Of a stretch of DNA of 20,506 bases, positions 1 to 7,061 are shown in pieces (position 1 is the first letter of the stretch; every line of letters begins with the position of its first letter). The notes under the pieces are model-generated. The model was not told where the DNA came from, did not search any database, and saw nothing but the letters and a program-made list of their open reading frames with translations. The stretch comes from Oscillospiraceae bacterium (GTDB taxonomy: Bacteria; Bacillota; Clostridia; Oscillospirales; Ruminococcaceae). A program made the position numbers and the translations under genes. The stretch covers positions 1-20,506 of the forward strand of contig JAIDPG010000314.1 of assembly GCA_029062865.1 (NCBI GenBank). Reading direction: 5' to 3'.

Positions 1-1
1 T

Positions 2-667
2 GTCGTCGGCGCGTTTGTGGCGACCGTAGTAGTAACGCAGCTGTTCGGAGGCTTGGGGCAGAACTTCGCGAACCCCGCTATCACCGCGAGAATAGTGCTG
101 ATGCTCTCGTTCCCGACGGCTATGACGAACTGGGCTGTGCCGTTCTTCTACAAAAACGGCGCGGACGTCGTAACGGGCGCTACTCCGCTTGTCAGCGGCG
201 ACGCTTCTTATCTCGACCTGTTTCTCGGTAACGTCGGCGGCTGCCTCGGCGAGACGTGCGCGTTCGCGCTTCTGCTCGGCGGATTGTATCTCGCCGTGAT
301 GAAGATCATCAACCTCGCCGCGCCGATAAGCTTCATCGGCTCGCTCGCGCTTTTGACGTGGATATTCGGCGGCGACCCGCTCTACGCGATACTCGCGGGC
401 GGCGTGTTCCTTGGCGCGTTCTTTATGGCGACCGACTACGCGACCACGCCTATCTCGACTAAAGGCAAGATAATCTTCGGGCTTGGGTGCGGTATAATCA
501 CGTTTGTGATAAGGCAGTTCGGCTCGTACCCCGAGGGCGTATCGTTCTCGATACTCCTGATGAACGTCCTCACTCCGTTTATCGAGCAGCTCACACGGAC
601 TAAGGTATTCGGCGCGAAAAAGCCCGAAAAACCCGTTAAGGACAACGCAAAGGAGGAGAAGAAATGA
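2..667 (+). CDS. rnfD: RnfD, ion-translocating electron transport subunit (5' partial)
   Basis: This is the C-terminal part of RnfD, the membrane subunit of the Rnf complex that passes electrons from ferredoxin to NAD+ while pumping Na+ or H+. The frame is open from base 2, so the true start lies upstream. Visible family motifs are GGLGQNFANPAITAR near the left edge and the hydrophobic stretch FLGNVGGCLGETCAF. TGATPL is also present; its threonine (codon 182-184) matches the site where RnfD carries covalently bound FMN. MATDYATTPISTKG and a C-terminal helix ending before a lysine-rich tail follow. Several transmembrane helices are evident. The stop overlaps rnfG by ATGA. The next genes are G, E, A and B, so rnfC is expected just upstream. 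Identification is secure; only the N-terminus is missing. Confidence 0.95.
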   Translation, partial: VVGAFVATVVVTQLFGGLGQNFANPAITARIVLMLSFPTAMTNWAVPFFYKNGADVVTGATPLVSGDASYLDLFLGNVGGCLGETCAFALLLGGLYLAVMKIINLAAPISFIGSLALLTWIFGGDPLYAILAGGVFLGAFFMATDYATTPISTKGKIIFGLGCGIITFVIRQFGSYPEGVSFSILLMNVLTPFIEQLTRTKVFGAKKPEKPVKDNAKEEKK

Positions 668-1191
668 AAGACAAGATCCTCCCAACGATAGTTCTGACGA
701 TAATCTGCGTCGTCGCGGCGGTGCTTCTCGCGTTCGCTTATGAGGGCACAAAGGACAGCATCGCGAAGCAGAAGGAGCTGAAATTCTCCTCGACCGTCGA
801 ATTGCTTTTCGGCGAGTGCGAGATCAGAATGGTAAACGACACGTTTGGCGTTGACGCAATCAAAAACATCGCCGTAACAAGCGACGGCAAGACCGCGGTC
901 GAGGTAGTCGCTGACGGCTACTCAAAGGGCGGCATTGACGTGCTTATCGGATTTGACGAAAACGGCACGCTCTGCGGGATAGAGTTCGTGGCGCTCGGCG
1001 AAACGCCGGGTCTGGGCTCTAAGGTTCGCGATATTCCGACGTTCCGCGAGCAGTTTATCGGCGCGACGGACGACAGCTACAGCTTCGACGCGATAAGCGG
1101 CGCGACGTTCTCCTCAAAGGGAATGAAAAACGCCGTAGACACGGCGCTGAAGGTCTACAACGAGAACAAGGAGGCGATACTCAATGGCTGA
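664..1191 (+). CDS. rnfG: RnfG, FMN-carrying Rnf subunit
   Basis: RnfG is a membrane-anchored flavoprotein subunit of the Rnf pump. The 175-residue product has one N-terminal membrane helix (about residues 7-25), then an extracytoplasmic FMN-binding domain. The SGAT motif at residues 145-148 contains the threonine (T148) that is the expected covalent FMN attachment site, and it is followed by SSKGMKNAV as in the family. ALGETPGLGSK (about 110-120) is another conserved FMN-domain segment. The start ATG overlaps the rnfD stop by 4 nt and the end overlaps rnfE by 8 nt, so translation is probably coupled. Length and motifs are normal for clostridial RnfG. Confidence 0.95.
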   Translation: MKDKILPTIVLTIICVVAAVLLAFAYEGTKDSIAKQKELKFSSTVELLFGECEIRMVNDTFGVDAIKNIAVTSDGKTAVEVVADGYSKGGIDVLIGFDENGTLCGIEFVALGETPGLGSKVRDIPTFREQFIGATDDSYSFDAISGATFSSKGMKNAVDTALKVYNENKEAILNG

Positions 1192-1966
1192 CAAGAAAGT
1201 ATCACTCGGCAAGGAATTCACAAAGGGCATTATCAAGGAAAACCCGACGCTTGTAATGCTTCTCGGAATGTGCCCGACGCTCGCGGTCACGACGCAGGCG
1301 GCAAACGGCATAGGAATGGGGCTTGCGACAACGTTCGTTCTGCTCGGCTCGAATATCGTCATCTCTCTTTTGCGCAAGGTCATCCCCGATAAGGTGAGAA
1401 TTCCGTCGTTTATCGTTATTATAGCGAGCTTTGTTACGCTCATCGGCTTTATTCTCGAGGGCTTTGTGCCACCGCTTTATGAGAGCCTCGGCATTTACCT
1501 GACGCTTATCACCGTAAACTGCATTATCTTCGGCAGAGCGGAGATGTTCGCTTCTAAAAACGGCGTTGTAGCTTCCGCGCTGGACGCCTTGGGAATGGGC
1601 TTGGGCTTCACGCTCGCGCTGTTTATTATGGGCACGGTAAGAGAGATAGTCGGCTCCGGCACTTGGCTCGCGGGTCTCGGAAAGATGATCGGCACCGAGT
1701 GGGACGGCTTCACGATTCCGGTCGTTCACGACAACCCCGTGCTGATGTTTATAATGCCCGCGGGCGGGTTCTTCACGCTTGGCGTGATAATCGCGGTAGT
1801 AACTAAGCTCGCGAACAAAAAGCCCCCGCAGGAGATAGCTTGCGGCGGCGGCTGCGAGGGCTGCCCTCACTCGGCAGGCTGCTCCGGCGAATCTAAGCTT
1901 GAAGTCAAAGTCGAAGCAGAGGCTAAGGCGGATGAAAAAGCGGAAAAGGCGGGTGACGGCGAATGA
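1184..1966 (+). CDS. rnfE: RnfE membrane subunit with an unusual cysteine-rich C-terminal tail
   Basis: RnfE pairs with RnfA in the membrane core of the Rnf complex. The 260-residue protein has about six hydrophobic helices. The two half-membrane loop cysteines, C30 in GMCPTLAVT and C113 in TVNCIIFG, match those that coordinate the intramembrane [2Fe-2S] cluster shared with RnfA. The first about 210 residues are a normal RnfE. Beyond that is a soluble tail with C220, C224, C227 and C233 (C-x3-C-x2-C-x5-C), followed by an Ala/Glu/Lys-rich end. The tail makes this protein longer than minimal RnfE proteins and could bind a metal or an Fe-S cluster; that role is inference. It overlaps rnfG by 8 nt and rnfA by 4 nt. 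Confidence 0.94.
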   Translation: MADKKVSLGKEFTKGIIKENPTLVMLLGMCPTLAVTTQAANGIGMGLATTFVLLGSNIVISLLRKVIPDKVRIPSFIVIIASFVTLIGFILEGFVPPLYESLGIYLTLITVNCIIFGRAEMFASKNGVVASALDALGMGLGFTLALFIMGTVREIVGSGTWLAGLGKMIGTEWDGFTIPVVHDNPVLMFIMPAGGFFTLGVIIAVVTKLANKKPPQEIACGGGCEGCPHSAGCSGESKLEVKVEAEAKADEKAEKAGDGE

Positions 1967-2541
1967 AGAACTTAATGGTAATTTTACTCGCGGCAATGCT
2001 CACGGACAACTTCGTGTTGTCAAAGTTTATGGGTATCTGCCCGTTTTTGGGAGTATCCAAAAAGCTGAACTCCGCAACGGGCATGGGCATTGCGGTTACG
2101 TTCGTAATGGTCTGCGCGACGCTTGTTACATATCCCATTCACCACGGAATTCTCGTTCCGAACGGTCTGGAATACTTCGACACTGTGCTGTTTATACTCG
2201 TCATCGCGCTGTTCGTTCAGCTTGTTGAAACAATGATGAAAAAGATGATGCCGCCGCTTTACAAGTCGCTCGGCGTGTATCTCCCGCTTATCACGACCAA
2301 CTGCGCGGTGCTCGGTGTTACGGTGCTGAACATCGACAACAACTACGGCTTCCTGGAGTCCATTGTAAACGCGCTCGGCGCGGGGCTTGGGTTTATGCTG
2401 TCGCTCGTTATCTTCTCGGGCGTCCGCAAAAAGCTCGAGTACGCGGACATTCCCGAAACCTTCAAGGGCGTGCCGTCAACTCTCATCGCGGCTTCGATCG
2501 TCTCGATCAGCTTTATGGGCTTTTCGGGCTTGTTCGGTTAA
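1963..2541 (+). CDS. rnfA: RnfA membrane subunit
   Basis: RnfA is the partner of RnfE, an inverted-topology membrane subunit of the Rnf complex. The 192-residue protein is almost entirely hydrophobic, with about six helices. Cysteines in GICPFLGVS (C26) and TTNCAVLGV (about C114) are the family residues that supply two ligands of the intramembrane [2Fe-2S] cluster. MPPLYKSLGVYLPLITTNC and NALGAGLGFML are characteristic of the RnfA/NqrE group. The start codon overlaps the rnfE stop (ATGA) and rnfB follows after 12 nt, so this is the fourth visible gene of one operon. Nothing is unusual in length or motifs. Confidence 0.96.
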   Translation: MKNLMVILLAAMLTDNFVLSKFMGICPFLGVSKKLNSATGMGIAVTFVMVCATLVTYPIHHGILVPNGLEYFDTVLFILVIALFVQLVETMMKKMMPPLYKSLGVYLPLITTNCAVLGVTVLNIDNNYGFLESIVNALGAGLGFMLSLVIFSGVRKKLEYADIPETFKGVPSTLIAASIVSISFMGFSGLFG

Positions 2542-2553
2542 GGGGGTGGCGTT

Positions 2554-3345
2554 ATGACGTATTTAATTCCCGCGCTTGTCCTCGGAATTTGCGGAATTCT
2601 GGCGGGCGTGCTCTTAACGATCGCCGCGAAGGTGTTTAAGGTTGAGGTCGACGAGCGCATTGAGAAAATCGGCGAGGTTCTCCCCGGCGCGAATTGCGGC
2701 GCGTGCGGCTTCGCGGGCTGCGCGGATTACGCCGCGGCGATAGTGAACTCCGGCGCGGAAACCAACCTCTGCCGTCCGGGCGGCGCGGACGCCGCGGGCA
2801 AAATCGCGGAGATACTCGGGCAAGCGGCTTCCGAGGTCGTAAAAATGACCGCCGTCGTTCATTGCAGCGGCGACTGCGAGGCGACAAGTGCGGCGTTTGA
2901 TTTCGGGGGCGTTCAGTCCTGCAAGGCGGCGAAGCGCTTCTACAGTGGTCCGGGACTTTGCAAGTTCGGCTGTATGGGTCTCGGAGACTGCGTCGCAGTC
3001 TGCGAGTACGGTGCTATCGAAGTGAAAAACGGCGTCGCAAAGGTAAACCCGGCACTGTGTGCGGCGTGCGGAAAGTGCACAAAGGCGTGCCCGAACGCGC
3101 TTATTGAGATTAAGCCGCTGACAAAGCACATCGACGTGCTGTGCTCGTCGCAGGACAACGGCAAGGTGACAAAGCAGAACTGCAAGAACGGCTGCATCGG
3201 CTGCAAGATCTGCGAGAAGAAGTGCCCGACGGGCGCGATAAAAGTGGAGAATTTCCACGCTTCAATTGACCATAGCTTGTGCACAAACTGCGGAGAGTGC
3301 GCGAAGGCGTGCCCCGCGAAGGTTATCCATTCATGCAATGAATAG
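2554..3345 (+). CDS. rnfB: RnfB, multi-cluster ferredoxin-like entry subunit
   Basis: RnfB accepts electrons from ferredoxin and passes them into the Rnf complex at the cytoplasmic membrane face. The 263-residue protein has one N-terminal membrane helix (about 5-27). The Fe-S domain has C48, C51, C56 and C73, as in NCGACGFAGC. Four further cysteine sets follow: C136/140/146/150, C169/172/175/179, C214/217/220/224 and C243/246/249/253, with additional cysteines at 104, 108, 123 and 210. That is more clusters than the short proteobacterial RnfB and matches the clostridial form. A purine-rich Shine-Dalgarno (AAGGGGGTGG) precedes the ATG. It is the last rnf gene, followed by a hairpin. Its last 45 codons have a degenerate relative at 4340-4477. 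Confidence 0.96.
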   Translation: MTYLIPALVLGICGILAGVLLTIAAKVFKVEVDERIEKIGEVLPGANCGACGFAGCADYAAAIVNSGAETNLCRPGGADAAGKIAEILGQAASEVVKMTAVVHCSGDCEATSAAFDFGGVQSCKAAKRFYSGPGLCKFGCMGLGDCVAVCEYGAIEVKNGVAKVNPALCAACGKCTKACPNALIEIKPLTKHIDVLCSSQDNGKVTKQNCKNGCIGCKICEKKCPTGAIKVENFHASIDHSLCTNCGECAKACPAKVIHSCNE

Positions 3346-3365
3346 TTGCTTGAACCTATAAGTTT

Positions 3366-3389
3366 ATCCCCCGCCGCTTGGCGGGGGAT
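3366..3389. terminator. Hairpin between convergent rnfB and fruK, probable shared terminator
   Basis: An 8-bp GC stem (CCCCCGCC 3368-3375 with GGCGGGGG 3380-3387) with a GCTT loop lies 22 nt after the rnfB stop and about 35 nt past the fruK stop on the other strand. The downstream T content is weak on both strands (ATTCTTG on +), so it is GC-strong but not a textbook intrinsic terminator. The same 8-bp stem recurs at 4492-4511. Confidence 0.75.
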
Positions 3390-3422
3390 TCTTGCCTCTA
3401 AAACTCTTGTCTATAAAAAAAC

Positions 3423-4283
3423 CTAGCCTCCGGCAGCCTTTGCCGCACCTGTCTCATTCGCGAAGCTGAGCGCGTATTCGTAGTCGCCGGGGCGCTTTTC
3501 GAGCGCCGCCAGAAATCCCGCGACCATTGCGTCGCCCGCGCCTACCGAGTTTACGAGCGTGATTTTCAGCGCTTTTTGGAAATGGAGCTCGCCGCGCTCG
3601 TCGAGAAGCAGCGCACCGTCGCCCGCCATTGACACGAGCACGTTTTGCGCGCCCATTTCCCGAAGCCGCCGCGCGAGAGCCGCGATCTCGTCAAGCGTCG
3701 CCGGCTTCTCCCCGAACAGTTCCCCGAGCTCGCGCAGGTTCGGCTTTATCAGGAACGGCTTGTGCTTCAGCGTGTTGAGCAGCAGCTCGCGCTCCGCGTC
3801 GACGACCGCCCGAACGCCCTTTCCGTCAAGCCGCGCGAGTATCCGCTCGTAAATGTCGCGCGGAACGCCCCTCGGAACGCTCCCTGCGAGGACGAGCGTG
3901 TCTCCGCTTTTCAGCGCGTCAAGCCTCTCGAAAAGCCGCGCCAGGGCTTCTTCATTAATTTCAGCGCCGCTGCCGTTGATGTCGGTTTCCTCGGCGGCTT
4001 TCAGCTTTACGTTGATACGCGTCGCTCCCTCGGAAAGCTCGATAAAGTCCGCCTCCACGCCCGTTTCGCCGACAAGCCGCGCGAGCTCCTGCCCCGTGAA
4101 CCCCGCGACAAAGCCCAGTGCCCGCGACCTCACGCCGAGCCCCGCCAGCGTCGCCGAGACGTTTATCCCTTTCCCGCCCGCGGTCACTTCCTCCGAAGCA
4201 GAGCGGTTGACTTCCCCGGCTGTGAGGCTTGAAAGGCGCATCGTGTAGTCTAATGAGGGATTTAAAGTCACCGTGTAAATCAT
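3423..4283 (-). CDS. fruK: 1-phosphofructokinase (PfkB family), C-terminally short
   Basis: FruK phosphorylates fructose 1-phosphate to fructose 1,6-bisphosphate in the cytoplasm using ATP; related tagatose-6-phosphate kinases are the main alternative. The product has the opening MIYTVTLNPSLDY, the sugar-loop motif GGKGINVS (about residues 36-43), a KPNLRELGELFG segment, and the anion-hole/catalytic motif SVGAGDAMVAGF near the C-terminus. The chosen start is the ATG at 4283, nine nt after AAAGGAG (4293-4299); an upstream TTG at 4289 is too close to that site. At 286 residues, the protein ends AAKAAGG, about 20 residues short of the usual family C-terminus. No PTS fructose genes are adjacent. 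A degraded fruK tail lies at 4535-4719 on the same strand. Assignment to FruK is good, exact substrate less so. Confidence 0.85.
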   Translation of the reverse strand: MIYTVTLNPSLDYTMRLSSLTAGEVNRSASEEVTAGGKGINVSATLAGLGVRSRALGFVAGFTGQELARLVGETGVEADFIELSEGATRINVKLKAAEETDINGSGAEINEEALARLFERLDALKSGDTLVLAGSVPRGVPRDIYERILARLDGKGVRAVVDAERELLLNTLKHKPFLIKPNLRELGELFGEKPATLDEIAALARRLREMGAQNVLVSMAGDGALLLDERGELHFQKALKITLVNSVGAGDAMVAGFLAALEKRPGDYEYALSFANETGAAKAAGG

Positions 4284-4299
4284 CGTCAATGTCTCCTTT

Positions 4300-4309
4300 T
4301 AGTTGTTAG
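4300..4309 (+). repeat. Short repeat TAGTTGTTAG, copy 1
   Basis: TAGTTGTTAG sits just upstream of the fruK ribosome binding site and immediately before the rnfB remnant. The same ten bases occur at 18577-18586 and 20261-20270. It is followed by further TAG/GTTA-like repeats (ATAGCAGTTAATTA). Confidence 0.6.
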
Positions 4310-4339
4310 AGAATAGCAGTTAATTATCGAAATCGAAGG

Positions 4340-4477
4340 ATCTGCGAGAAGAAATGCCCCGTAGGCGCGATCAAGGGCGAAAACAACCATGCCGCGAAAA
4401 ATCACGATTTGTGCACAAATTGCGGAGAATGTATGAAAGCGTGCCCTGCTGAGATCACTCACGATTGGGTGCGCTAA
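4340..4477 (+). pseudogene. Remnant of an rnfB 3' end (two ferredoxin Cys motifs)
   Basis: Translating from 4340 gives ICEKKCPVGAIKGENNHA, then CTNCGECMKACPAE, and a TAA stop at 4475-4477. This aligns without gaps to the last 45 residues of the intact RnfB (I219-E263), with about 30 of 45 identical by my count, including all eight cysteines of that span. There is no ATG or ribosome binding site in front. Just upstream (4323-4340) a different frame reads IIEIEG, like the LIEIKP segment of RnfB about 35 residues earlier, suggesting an internal deletion and frameshift. The remnant is followed at 4492-4511 by the same hairpin stem that follows rnfB. It is a decayed duplicate or a fragment from a divergent relative, not a gene. 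Confidence 0.85.
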
Positions 4478-4490
4478 GACAAGTGATTTA

Positions 4491-4516
4491 ACCCCCGCCA
4501 AACGGCGGGGGTTTTT
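4491..4516 (+). terminator. Intrinsic terminator after the rnfB remnant
   Basis: The stem CCCCCGCC (4492-4499) pairs with GGCGGGGG (4504-4511) around an AAAC loop, followed by TTTTT (4512-4516). This is a textbook intrinsic terminator on the + strand. Its 8-bp stem is identical to the one after the intact rnfB. Confidence 0.85.
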
Positions 4517-4534
4517 CTTAGCGAATCGGCGGGA

Positions 4535-4719
4535 TCAATAAGAATTGAGCCTTGTCAATTGAAGTATGATCTCATCGCGCTTCGCAAGTTCGGAGGCGAG
4601 CGCAGCTATTCCGCCTGCCGCCGTCCCGAGCCTCAACGCGTGCACATTTCCCGCAGCCGTCACGCTAGACAAACAATGCCAACAAGCGAGCTTGGTTTTG
4701 TATCCCCGCCATTTTAGTT
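4535..4719 (-). pseudogene. Remnant of a fruK 3' end
   Basis: On the - strand the last about 40 codons read VTAAGNVHALRLGTAAGG, then IAALASELAKRDEI and a stop at 4535-4537. This is the typical PfkB/FruK C-terminus (ALRLGTAAG, then a KRDEI-like helix). Upstream, in shifted frames, come SLVGIVCLA (compare AMVAGFLAA of intact FruK) and N-stop-NGGD (compare NSVGAGD). The remnant therefore begins at the anion-hole motif and carries at least one frameshift near 4650-4665 and an in-frame stop. It preserves the C-terminal helix that the intact fruK lacks. It abuts the 3' end of the GH130 gene. Identification rests on motif alignment by eye. Confidence 0.7.
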
Positions 4720-4727
4720 CTCTCAAA

Positions 4728-5732
4728 TTAAAAATATTTTTTTGAATGTGACTTGACGTACTCCACGACCTCCTCGGCGTAACAGAACGCGAGGCTCGTG
4801 CAGGTGTCGGCGCAGCCGTAGTATATGGCGATCCTGCCCGTGTCCTTGTCGCAGAGCGCGGCGCACGGGAACGCGACGTTCGGGACGTCGCCGACGCACT
4901 CGTAAGGCTCCTGCGGTGAGAGCAGATATTCCTCGCAGCGGTATTTGACGCGCCATGGCTCCTCGCTGTCGAGAATACACGCACCGAAACTGTAAACATA
5001 ACCGTTGCAGCTTTGAAGAACGCCATGATAGAACACGAGCCACCCCTCGGATGTCTCGATCGGGATAGGTCCCGCGCCGAGTTTCAGTGATTCCCAGGGC
5101 ATTTCGGGCTGCATCACAAGCCGATGCCTGCCCCAATAGGTCATATCCTTGGAACGCGAAAGGTACATATCCCCGAACGGCGTGTGTCCGTTGTCGGACG
5201 GGCGGCTTAAAAGCACATATTCGTCGCCGATTTTCCGCGGGAACAGAACACCGTTCCTGTTAAACGGCAAAAACGCGTTTTCAAGCTGATGGAACTCGCG
5301 GAAATCCTTCGTCCAGCCCACACCGATAGTCGGAAAGCCGTGATAGCCGTTGCACCACGTGATCCAGTACCTGTCTTCGATCCATACGCAGCGCGGGTCA
5401 TAGCCATAATCCCACACGTTAGCCTTTGCCGTTTCGGGGTCATCGTTAATCCACTCGATCTTTCTTTCGTTAATAGTCCAGTTCAGCCCATCCTCGGAAA
5501 AGCCCGCGTGGATAGCCATTCTGCGTGCCTTGTCGTCCACACGGAACACCCCCGCGAACGCGCCGTTAAACGGCACGACAGCCGAATTGAATATCGAGTT
5601 GCTGCCGGAGATCAGACCGCGCGGTATAATCGGATTGATGCCGCAGCGCCAGATGGTGTCAATACAGCCCTCCGGGCGATCCTGCCACGGAATGTTCGGG
5701 AGACTGATGCCGTTCAAAATTTCAATACCCAT
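4728..5732 (-). CDS. GH130 family beta-1,4-mannoside phosphorylase
   Basis: GH130 enzymes phosphorolyse beta-mannosides, releasing alpha-mannose 1-phosphate; the 334-residue length and motifs fit the mannooligosaccharide phosphorylase branch (RaMP2-like), acting in the cytoplasm. Visible motifs are GYDPRCVWIEDRYWITWC (D112 is the candidate general acid in the DPR motif), NGVLFPRKI, LLSRPSDNGHTPFGDMYLS, KLGAGPIPIETSEGWLVFYHGV (K217 and H236 in the expected phosphate-binding region) and a C-terminal YYGCADTCTSLAF. No signal peptide is present. The ATG follows GAGGGA. There is no transporter, epimerase or mannanase beside it, so it is a stand-alone gene with its own promoter, divergent from rlmN. 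Its 3' end runs straight into the fruK remnant. The family is secure; the substrate among mannosides is not. Confidence 0.9.
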   Translation of the reverse strand: MGIEILNGISLPNIPWQDRPEGCIDTIWRCGINPIIPRGLISGSNSIFNSAVVPFNGAFAGVFRVDDKARRMAIHAGFSEDGLNWTINERKIEWINDDPETAKANVWDYGYDPRCVWIEDRYWITWCNGYHGFPTIGVGWTKDFREFHQLENAFLPFNRNGVLFPRKIGDEYVLLSRPSDNGHTPFGDMYLSRSKDMTYWGRHRLVMQPEMPWESLKLGAGPIPIETSEGWLVFYHGVLQSCNGYVYSFGACILDSEEPWRVKYRCEEYLLSPQEPYECVGDVPNVAFPCAALCDKDTGRIAIYYGCADTCTSLAFCYAEEVVEYVKSHSKKYF

Positions 5733-5791
5733 AATAATCCCTCATTTCATACACATTCACGTCTTTGAACTGCTCGGATATCCTTGACACA

Positions 5792-5820
5792 ATTATAGCA
5801 AATCGATTTTGAATTTGCAA
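5792..5820 (-). promoter_or_regulatory. Promoter for the GH130 gene
   Basis: On the - strand TTGCAA (5815-5820) and TATAAT (5792-5797) are separated by exactly 17 bp, about 60 bp upstream of the start codon. The -10 is consensus and the -35 matches four of six bases. Confidence 0.7.
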
Positions 5821-5887
5821 TCGTCAATACGCCCAAATATTTTGGATTTTTTGGAATTATTATATTAAAAACATCAAAATACAGTGG

Positions 5888-5916
5888 TTGACATCTAGGG
5901 CGCAATGTTGTATAAT
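5888..5916 (+). promoter_or_regulatory. Consensus sigma-A promoter for rlmN
   Basis: TTGACA (5888-5893) and TATAAT (5911-5916) with a 17-bp spacer form a perfect housekeeping promoter 32 bp before the rlmN ATG. A GAGG-type ribosome binding site lies at about 5936-5940. Confidence 0.88.
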
Positions 5917-5947
5917 GTTAGTTAAGATTTGACAATGAGGTAAAACT

Positions 5948-6967
5948 ATGAATTTATTTGGGTATACACTTGACGGCCTGCGGGATTATTTCTCGGGCAT
6001 CGGCGAAAACCCCGCAAAGGCGGGGATATTGTTTGACGCGGTTTACAAGCGCGGCGTTCGGGATTTCGCGGAGCTTGGCTTCTCGGAGCGCGTGACCTCG
6101 CGGCTTTGCGGGGATCTCAGCCTTGAGCTTCCGAAAATCACCGAAAAGCTCGAAAGCGCCGACGCGGCGAAGCTGCTTCTGGAGCTATCCGACGGCGAGC
6201 TCATCGAGACCGTGCTTATGCGCCAGCGCTTCGGGAACTGCGTATGCGTTTCAACGCAGGTCGGGTGCAATATGGGCTGCGCGTTCTGCCAGAGCGGTTT
6301 TATGAAGAAGCGGCGTGATCTTGCAACGGAGGAGATCGTCGGGCAGGTTCTCGCGATTTCGAGCGCGTTTGACTGCAAGATCGACGGCGTTTCCGTAATG
6401 GGCATCGGCGAGCCGTTTGACAATTTCCAAAGCGTCTCGGATTTTATCGCAATAATTTCCCACGACAAGGGGCTTGCCGTCGGTCGGCGGCACGTGACCG
6501 TTTCAACGTGCGGGATAGTTCCGCGGATTTACGATTACGCCGACCTCCCCGCGCCGTGCTCCCTCGCTATAAGCCTCCATGCGCCGAACGATGCGCTGCG
6601 AAGCCGTCTTATGCCGATCAATAAGAAATACCCGATAGCCGACGTGCTGGACGCCGCGGAGTATTACTCGAACAAGACAAAGCACCGCGTCGCGCTGGAG
6701 TACATAATGCTCAGCGGGGTGAACGACTCGGACGAACACGCCCGCGAGCTCGCGAAAATCATCGCGGGGCGGGATTTCTACGTGAATTTAATTCCCTATA
6801 ATTCAACGGACAGCGAGTTCACGAAGTCCGACGCGGCGCGCCTCGCGGAGTTCTGCGGAGTGCTGAAGGACGGCGGCGTGATAGCTACCAAGCGCCGCGA
6901 GTTCGGCGCGGACTTAAAAGCCGCCTGCGGACAGCTCCGCGCGGATCGCTCCGCAAAATCCAAGTAG
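5948..6967 (+). CDS. rlmN: RlmN/Cfr-family radical SAM rRNA methyltransferase
   Basis: RlmN adds the C2 methyl group of A2503 in 23S rRNA (and modifies A37 of some tRNAs) by radical SAM chemistry. The 339-residue protein has an N-terminal RNA-binding helical region, the CxxxCxxC cluster motif CNMGCAFC (C107, C111, C114), the SAM-binding MGIGEPFDN, and SLHAPNDALRSRLMPIN. The C-terminal second catalytic cysteine is in AACGQL (C327), as in RlmN. The segment after the cluster, QSGFMKKRRDLATEEIV, and GIGEPFDN differ from classical RlmN, so this may be the divergent clostridial RlmN/Cfr-like paralogue; C8 specificity cannot be read from sequence alone. It has its own perfect promoter and is followed by the separately promoted uvrC. 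Confidence 0.88.
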   Translation: MNLFGYTLDGLRDYFSGIGENPAKAGILFDAVYKRGVRDFAELGFSERVTSRLCGDLSLELPKITEKLESADAAKLLLELSDGELIETVLMRQRFGNCVCVSTQVGCNMGCAFCQSGFMKKRRDLATEEIVGQVLAISSAFDCKIDGVSVMGIGEPFDNFQSVSDFIAIISHDKGLAVGRRHVTVSTCGIVPRIYDYADLPAPCSLAISLHAPNDALRSRLMPINKKYPIADVLDAAEYYSNKTKHRVALEYIMLSGVNDSDEHARELAKIIAGRDFYVNLIPYNSTDSEFTKSDAARLAEFCGVLKDGGVIATKRREFGADLKAACGQLRADRSAKSK

Positions 6968-6992
6968 TTTGGAAATAATTGTATTCACCCAC

Positions 6993-7021
6993 TTGTATTT
7001 TGTCGAAAAATGTGGTACAAT
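6993..7021 (+). promoter_or_regulatory. Promoter for uvrC
   Basis: TTGTAT (6993-6998) and TACAAT (7016-7021) are spaced 17 bp, about 40 bp before the uvrC ATG, in the AT-rich gap after rlmN. Confidence 0.7.
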
Positions 7022-7061
7022 ATAAAGTGTACATTTGTGTAGATTTCTATAGGAACAAGCT

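Noticed and set aside
1202..1996. 264-codon open frame on the - strand opposite rnfE
   Set aside because: It mirrors the rnfE/rnfA reading frames, is Arg/Ala-rich with no motifs or ribosome binding site, and crosses a secure operon.
4284..4289. TTG at 4289 as the fruK start
   Set aside because: It lies only three bases from AAAGGAG, while the ATG at 4283 has nine-base spacing and begins with the family sequence MIYTVTLNP.
4535..5026. A single 163-codon - strand gene covering the fruK tail and part of GH130
   Set aside because: Its N-terminal two thirds are an out-of-frame reading of the GH130 gene; only the last about 40 codons resemble FruK, so it was split and called a remnant.
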